Shown one piece after another: positions 6,656-7,459 of a stretch of 7,459 nucleotides of DNA. This DNA is from an uncultured bacterium (GTDB taxonomy: Bacteria; Actinomycetota; Coriobacteriia; Coriobacteriales; Coriobacteriaceae). Location of the stretch: NCBI GenBank assembly GCA_905216045.1, contig CAJMSL010000097.1, forward strand, positions 1 through 7,459, given 5' to 3'. A model generated the notes under the pieces. The model saw only the letters and a list, made by a program, of their open reading frames with translations, ran no database searches and was not told the origin of the DNA. Numbering within the stretch: the first letter of the stretch is position 1; every line of letters starts with the position of its first letter. Both the position numbers and the translations under genes were made by a program.

Positions 6656-7018
6656 TTACTCCTTGGGGAAAACGAGACCGTCGATGCAAACGTCAACGCG
6701 CTCGACCTCGACGCCCACCTGAGCATCGATGGCGGCGACCACGGCGGCGCGAACGGCCTCGGCGAGTTTCTTGAACGGATAGCCAAAGAACACCACAACA
6801 CGCACGGTGAGTGCGAGCTTGTCGCCAACGACCTCGGCCTCGACCGCCGGCTCGGAAGCCGGGGCCTTAGACGAAAGCATCATGGAGACAAGGTTGGTGG
6901 CAAGGTCCTTGACGCCAACGGAGGCGATGCCCTCGACATCCGACACGGCGCGCGAGACGATGGCGGTCAGAACATCGGGCGAAATGCCGATGCCGTCAAT
7001 CTTGATTTCCTGGGGCAT
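6656..7018 (-). CDS. Asp23/Gls24 family (YqhY-like) envelope stress protein
   Basis: A 120-residue Asp23/Gls24 (DUF322) protein. The family segment ISPDVLTAIVSRAVSDVEGIASVG (12-35) is clear, then a Pro/Ala-rich patch (51-60), a strand-rich core LALTVRVVVFFGYPFKKLAEAVRAAVVAAI (68-97) and VGVEVERVDVCIDGLVF (101-117). There is no signal peptide or membrane segment. In Staphylococcus Asp23 is a membrane-associated cell-wall-stress protein. In Bacillus the yqhY homologue lies between accC and nusB, and its loss disturbs acetyl-CoA carboxylase balance. The position beside nusB favours the YqhY type, though accBC are not present here. The start ATG (7016-7018) follows AGGAGG (7023-7028). Exact function remains inferred. 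Confidence 0.9.
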   Translation of the reverse strand: MPQEIKIDGIGISPDVLTAIVSRAVSDVEGIASVGVKDLATNLVSMMLSSKAPASEPAVEAEVVGDKLALTVRVVVFFGYPFKKLAEAVRAAVVAAIDAQVGVEVERVDVCIDGLVFPKE

Positions 7019-7042
7019 GAGTCCTCCTAGAAGAGTTGGTTG

Positions 7043-7459
7043 CTAGACGCGGGAGACGAACTTGCCGTCGCGGGTGTCAACCTTGATGACCTCGCCCTCG
7101 TTGAGGTACATGGGGACCTGGATGACAGCGCCGGTGTCGATCGTGGCCGGCTTGGTGGAACCCTGGACGGTGTCGCCCTTAAAGCCCGGGTCGGTCTGGA
7201 CGATGGTGGTCGCGATGAACATCGGCGGGGTCACGCCCATAAGCTCATCGTCGGCGAAGAGCAGCTGGCAGATGTCGTTCTCGCGCAGCCACTTGGAGTT
7301 CTCGCCCACCATGTCCTCGGGAACGGGAACCTGCTCATAGGACTCGTTGTCCATGAAGATGTAGTCGGTGCCATCGTTGTAGAGGTACTGGAACTCACGG
7401 GTGGTGAGCATGACGCTCTCGAACTTGGTGCCGGCGTTGCAGGTGTTCTCGACGACGCG
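7043..7459 (-). CDS. efp: Translation elongation factor P (N-terminus beyond the window)
   Basis: The C-terminal 138 residues of EF-P, which binds between the P and E sites and relieves ribosomes stalled at proline runs. Domain II (about 17-76 here) and domain III (about 77-138) are intact. They include the family signature TDPGFKGDTVQGSTKPATIDTG (89-110) and the typical ending VPMYLNEGEVIKVDTRDGKFVSRV. The frame is open to position 7459. Roughly the first 48 residues are missing, including the domain-I loop with the modified or key residue (Lys/Arg near 34), so the modification type cannot be judged. The first in-window ATG (7411) is internal, not the start. It is 24 bases upstream of the Asp23-like gene and probably heads the operon or lies near its head. 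Confidence 0.96.
   Translation of the reverse strand, partial: RVVENTCNAGTKFESVMLTTREFQYLYNDGTDYIFMDNESYEQVPVPEDMVGENSKWLRENDICQLLFADDELMGVTPPMFIATTIVQTDPGFKGDTVQGSTKPATIDTGAVIQVPMYLNEGEVIKVDTRDGKFVSRV

Noticed and set aside
6137..7030. Open frame of about 297 codons on the plus strand opposite nusB and the Asp23-like gene
   Set aside because: It mirrors two well-supported genes and has no family motif or convincing ribosome site.

Overview
This window looks like ordinary chromosome from a moderately GC-rich bacterium. Family content and gene order suggest a member of the Coriobacteriia (Collinsella-like Actinomycetota). That is an inference from coding style and the efp/asp23/nusB/xseB/tlyA/nadK/recN arrangement, not a proven assignment. 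No rRNA, tRNA, CRISPR array, phage or transposase gene is visible.

Layout, left to right. (1) Positions 1-1161, minus strand: the N-terminal 387 residues of a fructose-family PTS permease, domain order IIB-IIC, running off the left edge. (2) Positions 1162-1433: a divergent intergenic region with several small palindromes, a repeated TGAAAG motif, a -10-like box for the rightward gene and two GC-rich hairpins in the leader of the PTS gene. (3) Positions 1434-2291, plus strand: an RpiR/MurR-type regulator (HTH plus SIS domain), the obvious candidate regulator of the divergent PTS gene. (4) Positions 2292-2512: a convergent intergenic region holding a bidirectional terminator, itself centred inside a large near-palindrome with 30-bp arms. 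(5) Positions 2513-7459, all minus strand: a tightly packed housekeeping operon, transcribed right to left as efp (partial) - asp23-like - nusB - xseB - tlyA - nadK - recN. Junctions are short gaps or overlaps of 1, 4 and 11 bases.

The operon resembles a compressed form of the cluster known from Bacillus (efp, accB, accC, yqhY, nusB, folD, xseA, xseB, ispA, dxs, tlyA, ahrC, recN). Here accBC, folD, xseA, ispA, dxs and argR/ahrC are absent and nadK sits between tlyA and recN. The products serve translation (EF-P, TlyA), rRNA transcription (NusB), DNA repair (XseB, RecN), NADP supply (NadK) and probably envelope or lipid homeostasis (Asp23-like).

Two things stand out. The nadK reading frame is broken by what looks like one missing base near 4359-4361, with conserved NAD-kinase sequence on both sides; this is either a sequencing or assembly error or a real lesion in a normally essential gene. 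The rpiR/recN intergenic region carries the 162-bp near-palindrome, which may be a repeat element or an unusual symmetric 3'-end structure. I see no convincing new multi-gene system.
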